Shown here piece after piece: positions 43,784-55,536 of a DNA stretch of 64,000 nucleotides (the stretch's first letter is position 1; every line of letters starts with the position of its first letter). The position numbers and the translations under genes are program-made. The stretch is from contig JAMXDE010000005.1 in the NCBI GenBank assembly GCA_026770025.1, positions 2,170,001-2,234,000 of the forward strand, in the 5' to 3' direction. Below the pieces are notes generated by a model. It was not told the origin of the DNA. It made no database searches and worked only from the letters and a program-made list of their open reading frames with translations. This DNA is from Craspedostauros australis. Lineage: Eukaryota > Bacillariophyta > Bacillariophyceae > Mastogloiales > Achnanthaceae.

Positions 43784-45097
43784 ATGGAACCTCCCAATAG
43801 CAACACGAACAGCACCAGTGATCGTGATACGAAACGTGACAATGGCAACGCTCCGTCAGACGACGGCAGCACCGGCGATTCAGGTGCGATGTGGAATGTG
43901 TGGAGGGCATGTGATCAGTTGATCCGGAAGGCATGCGACGAGCGATTCTATCCGGAGATGACGGAGCAGGTTGTGGAAGTCGTCAGGGACTTGGGCCATC
44001 GTCACGGGGGAGATCCTCAGTGGCGTTCGTTGCTGCATAAGCGAAGCCTGCTGCATGAATTGGAGGAATCCATCGTGGTGCTGCACCAGATGATCCTTGC
44101 ATGCCCGATGACCGATCCGTACATCCTAGTCGACGCGTGCGGTGGAAAAGGACTGCTGTCGATGTTGTTCGCCTTGCTCGCGCCGGATCATTTGAACAAG
44201 GTGATTCTGCTGGAGAAAGTGACGACGATCAACTGGCATCACATCAAGGTGTGCAACGAAGCGGCAGTGGAGCAGGGGAGGCCAGAGATCGAGATTTGGG
44301 CCGGTGCGAATTTGCATGACTACGATGCTGTGCTGGGTCGTTTGCAACAGTTGGAACTACCCGTGTCCATGGCAGGGATTCACTTGTGCAAGCAACTCGG
44401 GCCGTCGTTTTGCGGTCTGGTCAATGGTCTTGGGAAGGTGAAATGTCCGTTGGCATGCTTGGCCCCATGTTGCTTGCCAAGAGCCGTGACTTCTCGCAAG
44501 CACATCAACACGGCCAGCACGAAACGACGTACGGGCAAAGAGAAGAGTCTGCAGAAGCTGAAGACAAAGAGCGCCACGCTTGCCGTACAGCTGTACGAGA
44601 GCCAAGCGGAACGCGAGTCGAGGATGGACCTCATCCAACGGCGCATGGCCATGAAGAAGAAGCCCATGGGCGGGCCGTGCTTCCTTTGCCACGATCCTGA
44701 TCACGGATTGTTCGAATGTCCACAATTGGCGGTGAAGAGCAAGGAAGAGCAGGTCGCATTGAAAAGACGAGAGCATGCCGCGCGTGTGCCATGCTGGAAG
44801 TGTGGAGAGTTGGGACACTACAAAGATGCCTGCCCGAAAGCGCAGAGTTCGACCTCGGCATCGGATGCCGACACTCCGGCACAAAGTATCTCACCGCCGT
44901 GCGTGTCGATTGATGTCTCGACAGTGTTGCAGCAACCTCAACCATTTCAATCCTATTGCCAGCTGTTGGGAAGCTCTTTGCAGCAGCGTCAGGTACAGAT
45001 ATTCGATCCTGGGTTGAAGAATGAGAACAGGGCCGGTCAGCACCAAGAAGGCAATTGGAATCAAGACAGGAAGTCGGTGTACATGATGATCCGATAG
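43784..45097 (+). CDS. Methyltransferase-like protein with two CCHC zinc knuckles
   Basis: 437 residues from ATG 43784. After a polar N-terminus, residues of about 70-230 look like a Rossmann methyltransferase of the METTL25/Trm13 type: DPYILVDACGGKGLLSMLFALL (SAM motif I), ILLEK at the end of strand 2, AGIHLCKQLGPSF, and the CLAPCCLPR block. A basic helix follows, then two zinc knuckles: CFLCHDPDHGLFEC and CWKCGELGHYKDAC. Knuckles of this type bind single-stranded nucleic acid, so an RNA methyltransferase is plausible, but the substrate is not shown by sequence. Single exon; the C-terminal 90 residues are Ser/Gln-rich. Confidence 0.65.
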   Translation: MEPPNSNTNSTSDRDTKRDNGNAPSDDGSTGDSGAMWNVWRACDQLIRKACDERFYPEMTEQVVEVVRDLGHRHGGDPQWRSLLHKRSLLHELEESIVVLHQMILACPMTDPYILVDACGGKGLLSMLFALLAPDHLNKVILLEKVTTINWHHIKVCNEAAVEQGRPEIEIWAGANLHDYDAVLGRLQQLELPVSMAGIHLCKQLGPSFCGLVNGLGKVKCPLACLAPCCLPRAVTSRKHINTASTKRRTGKEKSLQKLKTKSATLAVQLYESQAERESRMDLIQRRMAMKKKPMGGPCFLCHDPDHGLFECPQLAVKSKEEQVALKRREHAARVPCWKCGELGHYKDACPKAQSSTSASDADTPAQSISPPCVSIDVSTVLQQPQPFQSYCQLLGSSLQQRQVQIFDPGLKNENRAGQHQEGNWNQDRKSVYMMIR

Positions 45098-45433
45098 CGT
45101 GTGCTCTCTCTATTACTAATGCTAATCCTCGTACTCTACGCTAAACTTGGACTTCAGATTTGAACGGTGATGAGACGACGGAAATGCAAGCGGTACTACA
45201 TCCCCGTTGTCGACTACGCCAGTCTCTAATGATCACTGACAGTGTGCTTGTACAAATTTGTGGTTGTGTTAGCTCCGTTCACATTGTGCTTCCATGGTTG
45301 ACAACGGGTACGGCGACAACCCACCGGTCTCGCATCTATGCTGACCATCCTGGCTTACTTTTCCATTCCTCGACTGATGGGTACATGGATGGATGAATGC
45401 ATGGATGAATCGAGTTCTTCCCAAGAAGAGGCC
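45098..45433. other. Spacer between convergent genes
   Basis: 336 bp between the ends of the methyltransferase and COQ2 genes; presumably 3' UTRs. A short GGATGGATGAATGCATGGATG run lies near 45387-45410. Confidence 0.45.
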
Positions 45434-46927
45434 TCAAAGGGGGAACATCGGTGATGTGATGTTGCCCAACATGATCGAGGAAAACACGAGACCGCCCGTG
45501 ATGGTGTTGCTGCGAAAGCGCTTTGCCAGGTTGTGCGGATCATCCAGGTCGGCTGTTTGAATTTGCCACACGAGATGCGCGTATGCGCCGGTAACGCCGA
45601 TGGCGTGCAACGGCGAAAGTTGGGCCATGTACCCCGCCAGCATCCACTGCGACCACGTAAAGCCAGCAAAGCCATGGAGGAGCAGCTTGTGCTGCTGGAC
45701 GTCCTCGCCGAAGGTCAGCGCTGTTGATTTCAGCCCGAGCGCAGCATCGTCCTTCTTGTCTTGATTCGCGTAGATGGTGTCGTACACAATGGTCCAGGTG
45801 ACGCCGGACAGGTACAGCGGAGCGATGATGGAGTAGTCCATGGAACCGTACGTTGCCGCCCATCCCATCCATGCGCCCCAATTGAACGTCAATCCGAGCA
45901 CGAGCTGCGGCCAGTCGGTGTATCGCTTCATCAGGGGATACGCAAACACGAGTGGCAACGATGCTGCGCCCCAAAAGAAGCAGTATACTGTGTTGGGAAG
46001 ACTCAGAAGCACGCCCAGGCCGACACTCAATTGGGCGGCCAGGAATGTCAGCGCCTGTTGCTGCGTCAGGTCGCCCTGCGCGAGAGGACGGGCGGCCGTA
46101 CGTGCGACGCGTTTGTCGATGTCCTTGTCCCACATGTCATTGATCGTGCAACCCGCTCCACGCATGACAAATCCGCCGATCGTGAAGAGCGATAGAAGGT
46201 ACGGATCTGGGAGAGCACCCGCCTGGGCGGATATGGCGGTGGACCAGAAGCACGGCCACAGCAACAGCCACGTACCGATCGGTTTGTCGGCGCGTGCGAG
46301 TCGAGCGTACGGTTGCAGGTTGGTTGGCAGGTAATCGTCGACCCAAGTGAGGATCGGTGGATCCGATGTCGTCGTTGGCGGAGCATCGCCAGTGCTGGCA
46401 ATCGTGTCGTTGGTATCGCCGGCGTTGCTGCTGCTGCTGCTGGTAGTCTCATCCAACGTTGAGAATGCGGCCGAGGTGGACGTCGGCGTCGATGTAGTTG
46501 ATGAATCGTTCACTTCCTTTTCTAACTTTGACGGCTTTGCGGAGTCGGGAGGTGACCTTGTCACGAGTGATCTGGTGAAGTTCCTGATCACTGGCTGGTG
46601 AATGCTGCGGGCGGAAGAAGGATGCTGTGCGCCGCACTGTCCATTGGCACTTGCTGCGTGCGTCAACTCGAGAACTCGTCTGTTGGTTGAGGCCGAAATC
46701 AAGGAGGATGACGACCCCCACCAACGCTGCAGTTGTCGCGCATTGCGGTTTTGGTTCAGCACACCATTGAGCGGGAGAGATGAAAGCAACGGCCATGATG
46801 AGGCACGCCGCACAAGGCGCGAGCCGTGCACATCATTGAAGGATATCCAACGCGCTCCCGATCTCAGGCCGGACGCAGCTCTCAAGTTGATCCTCCCCTT
46901 CAGCAGCATGGAAAACGAGATCACCAT
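45434..46927 (-). CDS. COQ2: 4-hydroxybenzoate polyprenyltransferase COQ2 (UbiA family)
   Basis: 497 residues, single exon, ATG at 46927 in a good context. It joins the polyprenyl tail to 4-hydroxybenzoate in ubiquinone synthesis in the inner mitochondrial membrane. Both Asp-rich motifs are present: NDMWDKDIDKRV (motif 1) and DTIYANQDKKDD (motif 2). The fold has the usual eight or nine hydrophobic helices (LLLWPCFWSTAI, ALTFLAAQLSVGLGVLL, VYCFFWGAASLPLVFAYPLMKR, LVLGLTFNWGAWMGW). The signature PIGTWLLLWPC and RPLAQGDLT are typical of COQ2. About 200 Arg/Ser-rich residues at the N-terminus are a mitochondrial presequence plus a disordered Ser/Thr linker; this is longer than in most homologues. 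Confidence 0.92.
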   Translation of the reverse strand: MVISFSMLLKGRINLRAASGLRSGARWISFNDVHGSRLVRRASSWPLLSSLPLNGVLNQNRNARQLQRWWGSSSSLISASTNRRVLELTHAASANGQCGAQHPSSARSIHQPVIRNFTRSLVTRSPPDSAKPSKLEKEVNDSSTTSTPTSTSAAFSTLDETTSSSSSNAGDTNDTIASTGDAPPTTTSDPPILTWVDDYLPTNLQPYARLARADKPIGTWLLLWPCFWSTAISAQAGALPDPYLLSLFTIGGFVMRGAGCTINDMWDKDIDKRVARTAARPLAQGDLTQQQALTFLAAQLSVGLGVLLSLPNTVYCFFWGAASLPLVFAYPLMKRYTDWPQLVLGLTFNWGAWMGWAATYGSMDYSIIAPLYLSGVTWTIVYDTIYANQDKKDDAALGLKSTALTFGEDVQQHKLLLHGFAGFTWSQWMLAGYMAQLSPLHAIGVTGAYAHLVWQIQTADLDDPHNLAKRFRSNTITGGLVFSSIMLGNITSPMFPL

Positions 46928-47486
46928 GGCTGATCAGTTTGTTTGTGGAGGATGGAGTTGTGACACCGCTGTTGGGATTTATGAGAGGATATCGATCACC
47001 AGCAACACGGGAAGAGAAAGAAGCATCGCTCTGCTCGCGCATTGGGGTGTATGTCGGGTTGCATCGTGCCACGTTTCGGTCATTGACGCGCTTTGCGCAG
47101 CCTCATTTGTGTTGGTGGCAAAACTCGCGCCAAAAGATGTTTGTGCTGGAATCATCGTATTAGCTCTAAGCTAACTACGATGCATTCCGAAATTGACGCA
47201 ATCACGTATTTGGATTAAAGCATAATTGAACAACCCGTATTTAGCAATAGAGCTATCATCACCAACGCCGACGGCAACGAACAAAAGTCGCTCTCCGCCT
47301 CACAAAACCGAAGCACAATTCCGCATCACAACACACCGATGGAAGAACAAAGAGAGCATCGGTTCATCCTCTCATAGCCAACGCAACAAGCTACAATAAG
47401 AAGGATCAAGAACTCACATCCACATCATCAGCGTCGTCGCCATCGTCGTCGTCATCGCTGTTGGCACAGTGATCCGCGAGAACAAG
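46928..47486. other. Divergent promoter spacer COQ2 / glutaredoxin-like
   Basis: 559 bp between outward-reading genes; no gene, repeat or RNA is supported. Confidence 0.4.
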
Positions 47487-48068
47487 ATGAGACTGCACAC
47501 GACACGCAGTATCCGCAAAATCGCACCATCCTTCGCACTTCTTCTGCATGTCACCATGATCCATCGCTCGCTCTCATTCGCGATGCACAGCACGAACATG
47601 CTGCCAACGAGGGCAAGAGCAGCGATATCAGCGGCGCCAGCAGCCACGCGTGCATTCCATCCACAGGCCGCAGTCACGCAACCAGCATCGCGCCTCTTCG
47701 CAAGCGTTTCCGGTGTGTCGTACTCTGCGGAAAGCGAAGCCGCACCGACCGTCAAGCTATTCACGAAGGAAGGTTGCACGCTGTGCGATAAGGTCAAGGA
47801 TGTACTGCAGACCGTGCGCGAGGAATATCCGCACACTCTGGAACAGGTGGACATCACCGATGCCGACAACGAGGTTTGGTTCTCGAAGTACAAGTACGAC
47901 ATTCCTGTTCTGCATCTGGAAGACAGCTACTGGATCAAACATCGCATGGATGAGGAGGATGCTAAAGCTGGATTGAAGCAGGCGTACGATGGCGAGTTTG
48001 TGGAGCAACGTGGCGAACCGGATGCCGGCGCGATGGAGAAGAAGCAGCAAGAACGTGAGCAGTCGTAG
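47487..48068 (+). CDS. Glutaredoxin-like protein (DUF836 type) with targeting peptide
   Basis: 193 residues from ATG 47487 (the frame upstream has only GTG). The thioredoxin-fold core (about residues 84-170) begins VKLFTKEGCTLCDKVKDVL, with a CxxC site CTLC, and has the cis-Pro strand YDIPVLHLED. This matches the DUF836/C5orf63-YDR286C group of small glutaredoxin-like proteins, whose exact role is poorly known. The N-terminus has a hydrophobic stretch (SFALLLHVTMIHRSLSFAM) followed by an Ala/Arg-rich stretch, which could be a bipartite plastid or a mitochondrial signal; a SFAM group sits where an ASAF motif would be. C-terminal Lys/Glu-rich tail. Confidence 0.78.
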   Translation: MRLHTTRSIRKIAPSFALLLHVTMIHRSLSFAMHSTNMLPTRARAAISAAPAATRAFHPQAAVTQPASRLFASVSGVSYSAESEAAPTVKLFTKEGCTLCDKVKDVLQTVREEYPHTLEQVDITDADNEVWFSKYKYDIPVLHLEDSYWIKHRMDEEDAKAGLKQAYDGEFVEQRGEPDAGAMEKKQQEREQS

Positions 48069-48263
48069 AGCTTGGCTCCTTTGCAGTGTGCAACATCAAA
48101 CCGAATCTGATGCAGAGACTCAGTTGTGCAGAGTCGAGTCCTGTTAAGATAGATTAGAGTATTCAGACCAGTGTTTGGTACGCTGCAAACAAGACTTCCA
48201 CAGATGCAATAGCCCGTAGTTCATGGATGAGGTTGATGGTGACTGGCTATCGCTACCAACGTT

Positions 48264-51200
48264 TTAGCTCATCTCTCCCTCTTCTTTGTCGTCGACTTCG
48301 CCTTCTTCTTGTGTGTTGCCCGATGCTGCTGCATTGGCAACTTTATCCCCAGCTGGCTTCCCCCCAAATAGCGGCGTCGCCGTCACTCCGCCCTTCGAAA
48401 ATGGCGCGCCCGACGGCCCCGAAAATGCACTGAGCATCTGGCTTTGCGGTGACTTCTGAGATGGCGTGGGAAGCGTGATGGATCCCGATCTGCCGAAGCT
48501 AAATTGAACTGCGCTTGATGCGTTGTTCGCCGGTGGCTTCATGTTCAAAAAGGCGCCGCTGCCTGCGCTGGGAGCAGCTGCCGCACTGCCACCACCAGAG
48601 CTTGCGCTTGCTGCTGGCGCTGGAGCACCTGAGCCGAATGGCCCGCCAAATGTGCTCTTGGCCGCACCACCAAACGTCGATGTTTGTCCAAATGTTGCCG
48701 TCGCAGGTGCCGGTGCAGACGTCAGCGCAGGCTTGACCATCGTTGTTGGCGTTGCTGCTGCTGCTGCTGCAGTCGAAGCACCGAAGCCTGTGGACGCCTG
48801 CTGTCCAAATCCAAAGGCAAGCGCGGGCTGAGCTTTCGCGGCTCCGAATGCACCGAATGGATTTTGCACGGGCGCAGTCATCGGAGGCTGTGCTGCAGCA
48901 GGGGCCGCGACGGCCGGTGTGCCAGAGTCGGCTGGGGATGTTCCAGTGGCAGCGCCAGAGGGTTGTGCCATCGTGGTCGTCGCCACAGCCTGAACCTTCG
49001 GGTTGAACGGAGCTGACTCGTCGATGGCACTCATCTTGGGTTCCGTGGTCTTCGCTACAGCTTCCGTTGGCGCCTCCGTCACTGCAGCACCAGCAGCAAC
49101 TTCTGCTGGTGCTGCCTTTGCGTTCTCAGACAGAGGCGCTGCCGCTTCCGTTGTCACCGTCGAGGCCTCTGTTGTTGCTGCTACCGCTGCTTCTGTCGAT
49201 ACGGCCTGCATGTCACCGATGGTATCGGTCGAGGGAACGGGGGTGATTTCGCCAACGCCGTCGACCGACAAATTCTCGTCGGACCGGCTTCGCTTCTTCG
49301 TGAGCTGTGCCTCCTTCTTCTTCACCGCCAGAGCCAGTTTGCGTTTCTTCTCAAGAAGCTTCTCTTTCATGCTGAGCTCTTTATTGTCGGCAGACTTTCG
49401 ACGTTGCAGATTGCCACGGAGTGGGGGAACAGGCGAACGGGATCTTTCCGTTCCTCCTCCTGTTGCTGCTCCTGCTGCACTGGAAGGAGCAGAACCCGAT
49501 GTGGTGTCCATGCTCGTGGCGGCGTTGGCACCAGTGCCACCGACCACCGTTGTTCGTTTCTTCGTGTCCGGTTCGCTTTGCTGTTTCGATTCGTCCAACG
49601 TCCGCTTCTTCTGAGACTTCGCAGCGGGGGCTGCGCCCGCTTGTGACGTCGGTGGTCCACTCTCATCTGGCCCGAACTTAAATCCACCTGGGGGCACTTT
49701 GGGAAGTTCTTGGATGGCAGTTGGTGCTTGCGCTGGCTTGTCAATCTTCGGTGCTTCTGTTGTTGTTGATTTGGAAGCCGCTGCGGGAGCTGTGACTGCA
49801 GCAGCCGTTGGCTGCGCGACGGTCGTGGCCATCGGTGCTGCCTTGGCCTTGGACTGGACATTGGCAACAGCCGCGGCTGGAACTGGTCGTGATTCCAAGG
49901 TCGCAATCAAAATCTTCTGTTTCTTGACTTCTTGCTGTGATGCATTGAACTGCGTTGTCAAAGTTTCTTGCTTGCTCTTCAGCTCGGCAATCGTCTTCTG
50001 GAAGTTTCGCAGGAGGGCACGTAGTTTGTCGTTTCTCTCGTTCACTCCATCAAGCTGGAGCTTCTCGTGATTGCGTTCCGTCGTCACCTTCTGGAGCTGC
50101 GCCTTCGTCTCCTCCAACTCCTTCGCAGTTGTGCTGCCTTGTGCCAGTTTGGCGCTGGCGTTGTCTCGCTCAGATGTAATCTTGCGGGTCAGCTTCTTCT
50201 GCTCTTCCATCCCCTTCTTCAGAAGCGCGAGTTCCTTCCGGGCGTGCTGTGCGAGACCACGAATGCGAGTGCTCTCCCGATCAGCATCGGTCTTCTTCGT
50301 GGCCAGATCCTTGACCTGTTTCTGCAGGTCTTGGACCTTCTGAAGGGCATTGGCATGCTCCACGGGATCGATCTGGTTGAACTTCGACACCAAACTCTTC
50401 ACGCGGTCCTTCCAGTCCACCAGCTCACGCTCAAGGCTTTCCTTCTCCGAGTTCAGCACCTTCTTCTCTGTCTCGAGCTGCTGGAATCTCGACTCCATCG
50501 GTGCTGATGCCTTCTCCATCTTGGCGAGGTCTGCTTTGAGTTCGTCGAGAGATGCTTTGTACTGCTTATTCTCGTTCGTCAGCAAGTTGTTGCTGTCATT
50601 CAACAATCGCGCGCGTTCTTCGGCGGCCTTGAATTTGACTGTGAGGGCATTGACGGTCGTGGCCGTTGTGTCCAATGTACTGGACGCCAGCTTCTGTTGC
50701 ATGGCATCCAGCTCAAGCCGGGCATCGTCCAAACTGCGCTGCATGACGGCTGCGGATGCCCTTTCGCGGTCCACGGCTCTGCGAGACGAATCCAACGAGG
50801 CTTGGACCATGTCCTTGTCCGATCGCAGGAAGCGAATAATCTCACGAAGTTCTGTGATTGATTTCCTCATGGCAGCCATTTCTTCAGTTGCAGCGTCGCC
50901 GCCTTCCGCTCCTGATGGTGCGTTTGCGTCGATCGCACCGAGTCTATTGATCTGGCTCTTCTCCACCTGCTCCGTGAGTGTCGCCAGTTGCTTGTGAAGG
51001 GCATCGTTCTGCGATCGCAGCACATCCAAATTCTTCTCCGTCTGCACCAAGGTGGTTGCGAGAGACTTCTTCTCTTCCTGGAGCAGCGCCTCCTTGGTTG
51101 CCATGACGTCGTCCATCGCTCTGAGCTTTTCTTCGGCTCTCTTGAGACGGGTAGAATCAGCATCTGCATCCTCTCGGGCCGATCTCAGTTCAGTTCTTGC

Positions 51201-54200
51201 TGTTGCATGCAGGGCGAGTTCTCGCTCGTAATTATCCTGCAATGTGCGTTTGTGTTTGTGTTTGTGTTTGTGCGCGTTTTTTGTTGCATTTTATGGTACA
51301 ATGGCATGAAAGAAGAAGAGTAATTGGAATGGGAGACAATCTGTCAGATCAGCACTCGTGCGAGGACAGCTTGGAGTATTCAAATCCACCGAGAGCGTAG
51401 GCAGGCATACAAGGCAACCCGGTTTATGTAGGCAGTAGCAATCGCAAAGTCAAGATGCTTCACGACGGATTCTTTCTCCGCGTGCCCGTAGCTTCCTGTC
51501 CTTCGTGTGCCTGCTGCCCATCAATCAATGCATCAACCACACAATCAATGAAATCATCCAACGTACCTGTGCAAGGTGCAAATCGCTACGAAGGGCTGTG
51601 AGCTGACTGGTAGCCTCCTCGTAGCGTGCAACTGAGGCGTCACATTCCTTCTTGTAGTGAGCTGTTTGCTCGTTGAGGGTGACGATTTCAGCCTCCAAAA
51701 CCTTGATTGTCTGCTGCTGCTTTCCATCACGGCTTGCCAGGTCGTCTGTGAGCTTGACGATGATCTCCTTGTGAGACTTGGTTTCTTCCCGCAGCTTCTC
51801 AAGTTGTTTTTCAGCCACTGATGTGCTGCTGGAGGCCCTCGTCTTTTCGTCCTGCAGCGCCTTCTGTACTTCTTTCATGGCATCCTCGTTCGTCTTGGCC
51901 ATGGTCTTGAACGTCTCCACTCTCTGCTGCAGAGTCTCGTTCTCTGCCTTGGCTGTCTTCAATTCCTCTGCCAGGGTTGCAATCCTGGCCTTCAAGTCAG
52001 CCTCCTCGTCACCTTGATTGGCATCACCCATGTCATCGGATTCACCCAGTTTCTTCTTTGCCGCACGGAGCTTCTTGGCTAGTTCCGTGAACTTGACGAT
52101 GCGGTCCTGGATCTCAGCATTTGCCTTCTCCAGGTCTTCCTTTGCCTTCATCTCATTCTGTGCCGCCTTTACCTTGCTTGCCTCGGCCTCCTTCAACTGG
52201 AATTCAAGGCTCTTGATGATGCTGTCCAATTCCTCGATCTTATTCGCTGCCGTTGTCTGGGCATTTTCCAAACGCTGCTTCGTGACTGCGAGCTCGTCTT
52301 CGATGGAGTCCTTCGCGCTGACGGTCCTTGCGGACAGACTAGCCTCGATCTTTTGGATGGATTCGAGCAATGTGCCTTGCTTCGCAAGCTCCTGCCGCAA
52401 AGTATTGGCATTTTCCAACGCACGACGCTCTGCTGCCTTTGCGGATTCCAATTGTGCCTCCATCATGCGGAGCTTGGACGTTGCCTGTGACGGACAGAAT
52501 GATGCGAAGGGAAAATTGATGCGTTGTTGGTTGATGTCAAGAATAGTGATTCACAAGCGGGCGATTGCAACAGCAACAGTAAAAATAGCAATAACAGACA
52601 GAAAGACAAATGAATGAGGCATGTCGATAGGGGTTGAGTTGTGGATGAGTGTGAGTAACTTGGATGAGACGGGCCGTGAAGAAACGCTTGGGTTGGAACG
52701 ACATGATCAGCCTCCTTGCAAACTGATTCCATGGGTCAACGATAACAAGAACGACGACGACAACGACGACATTCACACCACAACGACTTACCTGCTGCGC
52801 CTCCAACACCGATTGCGATGACTCGTTGTTCGCCTTGTTCACCGCCTTTTGCAGGTCAGTTGTCAGTGTCTGCAACTTATCCTTGGATGCTGTGATGCGA
52901 GAGACCTCGTTCTTGGATCTTTCCAGGCTCTGCTCCAACGAAGCGCACTTCTCCTTGTGGAAGACAGAGTCTGCCTCCGCTCTTGCTGCTGCTGCCTTCG
53001 ATGACAGGAGTTGGGATTGGATGCCGGACAGAGAATCGGTGAGCTGGCAGATCTGGGCCTGGTATCTAACGAGGCGATCGCTCGCGACCTCCTTATCTTG
53101 CACCAAGGTTGATATTTCGGATTTGGTGGATTCGAGCTCGTGGCTGAGCTCGTCGCACTTGGTCTCCAATGCGTTGGTGCGCTGAGACTGCTTGCGGACA
53201 ACAGAAAGGGCCGTGGTGGCGGAACCCTCATCGTCACCGTTGCTGAGCAAATTGCTGTCGTGCTTGTTGAGCAGCGCTCGGTACAAGTCGCGCTGCTGCA
53301 CGATGCTCTTGACCAGAACCTCCTGCTGCTTCCTGTCCTCGCGTAACGTGGAGATATCCTGTTCCGCAGCTTCCAGCTTGGCCTGGGTTGTGTCGTTGGC
53401 AACCTTTTCTTTGAGTTCGTTGATGGTGGCCTCCATCCGGGATTGCTCGCGGAGCAGCCGTTGGTTCTGCGATTGCATTTCAGCGATGCTTGTTGGGATG
53501 GCGGGGTCTGTGTCCGTATCCATGCCATCGCCGTCGTTGCTGTCGGTGCCTGCGTTTGCACCTGCATCAGCGCCACGAGACACCAACAAGGTCTGAACTT
53601 GTTTTGCCAGATCTTGCGACTCTCTCTCCATCTCGCGGTTGCGCTTGTGCGAATCCCCCAGCTCGGAACGCAACTCGCTGGCCTCGTCCCGAGCGGCCTT
53701 CATCTCCATCAAGGCGTCGTCCATGCGGTTCTTGTATTCTTCGCGTTGATTCAGGGCGATTTCATATTCCTGTCGCTGGCGCTGCAACAACGGAGCAGTT
53801 GCGGCGATGTCCTTCTCGACGCGAGCGAATCGAATTTCTGCCTTCTTTCGCAACAACCGTTCCGCTGACAGCTGGTCCTCCGTTTGGGATAGGCGGGCGT
53901 AGAGATCGGTGAGTCCCATCGGCTCGTTGCTGTCGTCACCGTCGCCATCTCTGCCGGCTACTGCATGCGGTTGTTGGGTGATCGCCAGTGGCTGCGTTGT
54001 TGCTGGAATATGGCCTATTGTCGTCTGCAGCAGACCGTCCTCAGCCTGCGTGGCACGCGCGTTGGCATCCTCCAGCTGCTTCTCGAGCGTCAGGATGCGA
54101 TCCTTGAACTTATCGGCCTGTGACTCGAGCAACTTGTTGGTTTCTGCCTCAAACTCGGTGTTGCGACGGGAGATACTGAGCTGGAACTCATTCTCGACGT

Positions 54201-55536
54201 TGCTGGTCATGCTCCTCATCTCCTCCATGCGTCCAACCAGATCGTCGCAACGTTGTTGCAACTGTAAGATCTGCTCCACTTGGCTAACTACCAACCGACG
54301 CTCCGCTAGGACCTCTGCCTCCCAGGCCTCCTTATCGCCCGCGGCTGTCTGCTTGACATCGCGAAGTTCCGCGGTGACCCTCTCCAGCTTGATCTGCATG
54401 TCGCTGTTCTGCTTCTGCGCGACATTGAGGTCTGCCTGGTGGGCCTCCTTTTCCGAGTTGATGTAATCCTGCGTGGCGCGGAGTTCGGCAAGTTCAGACG
54501 CCTGCGATGTTTTTAGGTCGGCGAGCTGCTCATTCTTGGTCTGCAGTTGCCCCTCCAACCATTTGGAATGCGCCGCCATGGTGTCAATCTCCGACTGCAG
54601 TCGTTGCACCTGGAATTTCAGCGGCACTACTTCGGATCCATCCAACTTGCGCTCAGTTTCCATGGTCACGATCTTCTCCTTCATATCGGTGTTGGCATTG
54701 GTCAATCGGCTGTGAAATGGGGCATAGTGCGTACGAGTATGGCAGCGAGTGCATTTGGTCAGTTGATGTTGATGAGTTACAAGGATTCATCGCAATGTTT
54801 CATACGCACTTGCAGAGGAGCAACGACAAGAGGCGCCATGCCCAGCGCAAATTTGCACAAGTGAATATGAATGCTACACATGCCGTGCTATGCAATGTAA
54901 TGCATTGCACTGCACGATATGCTCCGCTTTGAACGGATCAGATGTCCCTCGTAGTGTTCCACCAACCGATCCACCAATTGCTCCGCCCAAACATCATCAC
55001 AGCATCGACGGAATAAGTCGACTCTACGGCTTGGTATGTACCTCTCGGCATGACACATGACACATGGCACATGACACACAACAAATATTGAAAGTCGTGA
55101 CGTACCTGATCTCCTCCCGCAGGGAATCTGCCTCCTTTTCGAGACGGTCCGCCCGTTCGGCTTTGAGCTTGCTGTCATCCTCCAGGAGCTTGGCGTTCTC
55201 GAGCCTGGTCTTGTACTCCTGAGTGTTGTTGAACTTCTCCGTCTCCTTCTGGTTGACCTGCTCCTGCAGCTGTTGGATGGTCGTCTTCAGCGATCCGATC
55301 TCCTCACCGCGGCTCTCGCTTTTGAGCTTCAGCTCATCGCGTTCCTGCTGCAAGGCCACAGTCTGCGCCTCGAGGTCTTCCAACGCGGTCTGCAGCACCA
55401 TTTGATGGGATGAATTGCGTGCCTCGGCCCAGCTCCGCTTGGCTGGTTCAGCCTCGGCAGTTTCCTGCGGTTCCGCCTCCACCTCTGTCTCCATGACGAC
55501 GACCTCTGCCTCGGCGCTGTCTCCTTCGCTCGCCAT
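48264..55536 (-). CDS. TPR: TPR/Mlp1-type nuclear-basket coiled-coil protein with FG-rich tail, four exons
   Basis: Predicted 2079 residues. Exons 55536-55106, 54709-52792, 52484-51567 and 51236-48264; introns of 396, 307 and 330 bp, all GT-AG, with matching phase at every join. Residues 1 to about 1600 are almost unbroken coiled coil (heptads of Leu, Glu, Lys, Gln). The segment VKSIVQQRDLYRALL (about 53265-53310) fits the TPR/MLP1 signature region around IVxQRDxYRxLL. TPR proteins line the nuclear basket and help mRNA export and spindle checkpoint. The C-terminal 400 residues are disordered, Ala/Pro/Thr-rich, and carry repeated FG, GFG and TFG dipeptides (FGAFGAAK, FGFGQQASTGFGAS, TFGGAAKSTFGG), ending in an acidic EEGEVDDKEEGEMS. 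Such FG repeats are usual in other nucleoporins but not in animal, yeast or plant TPR. Confidence 0.85.
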
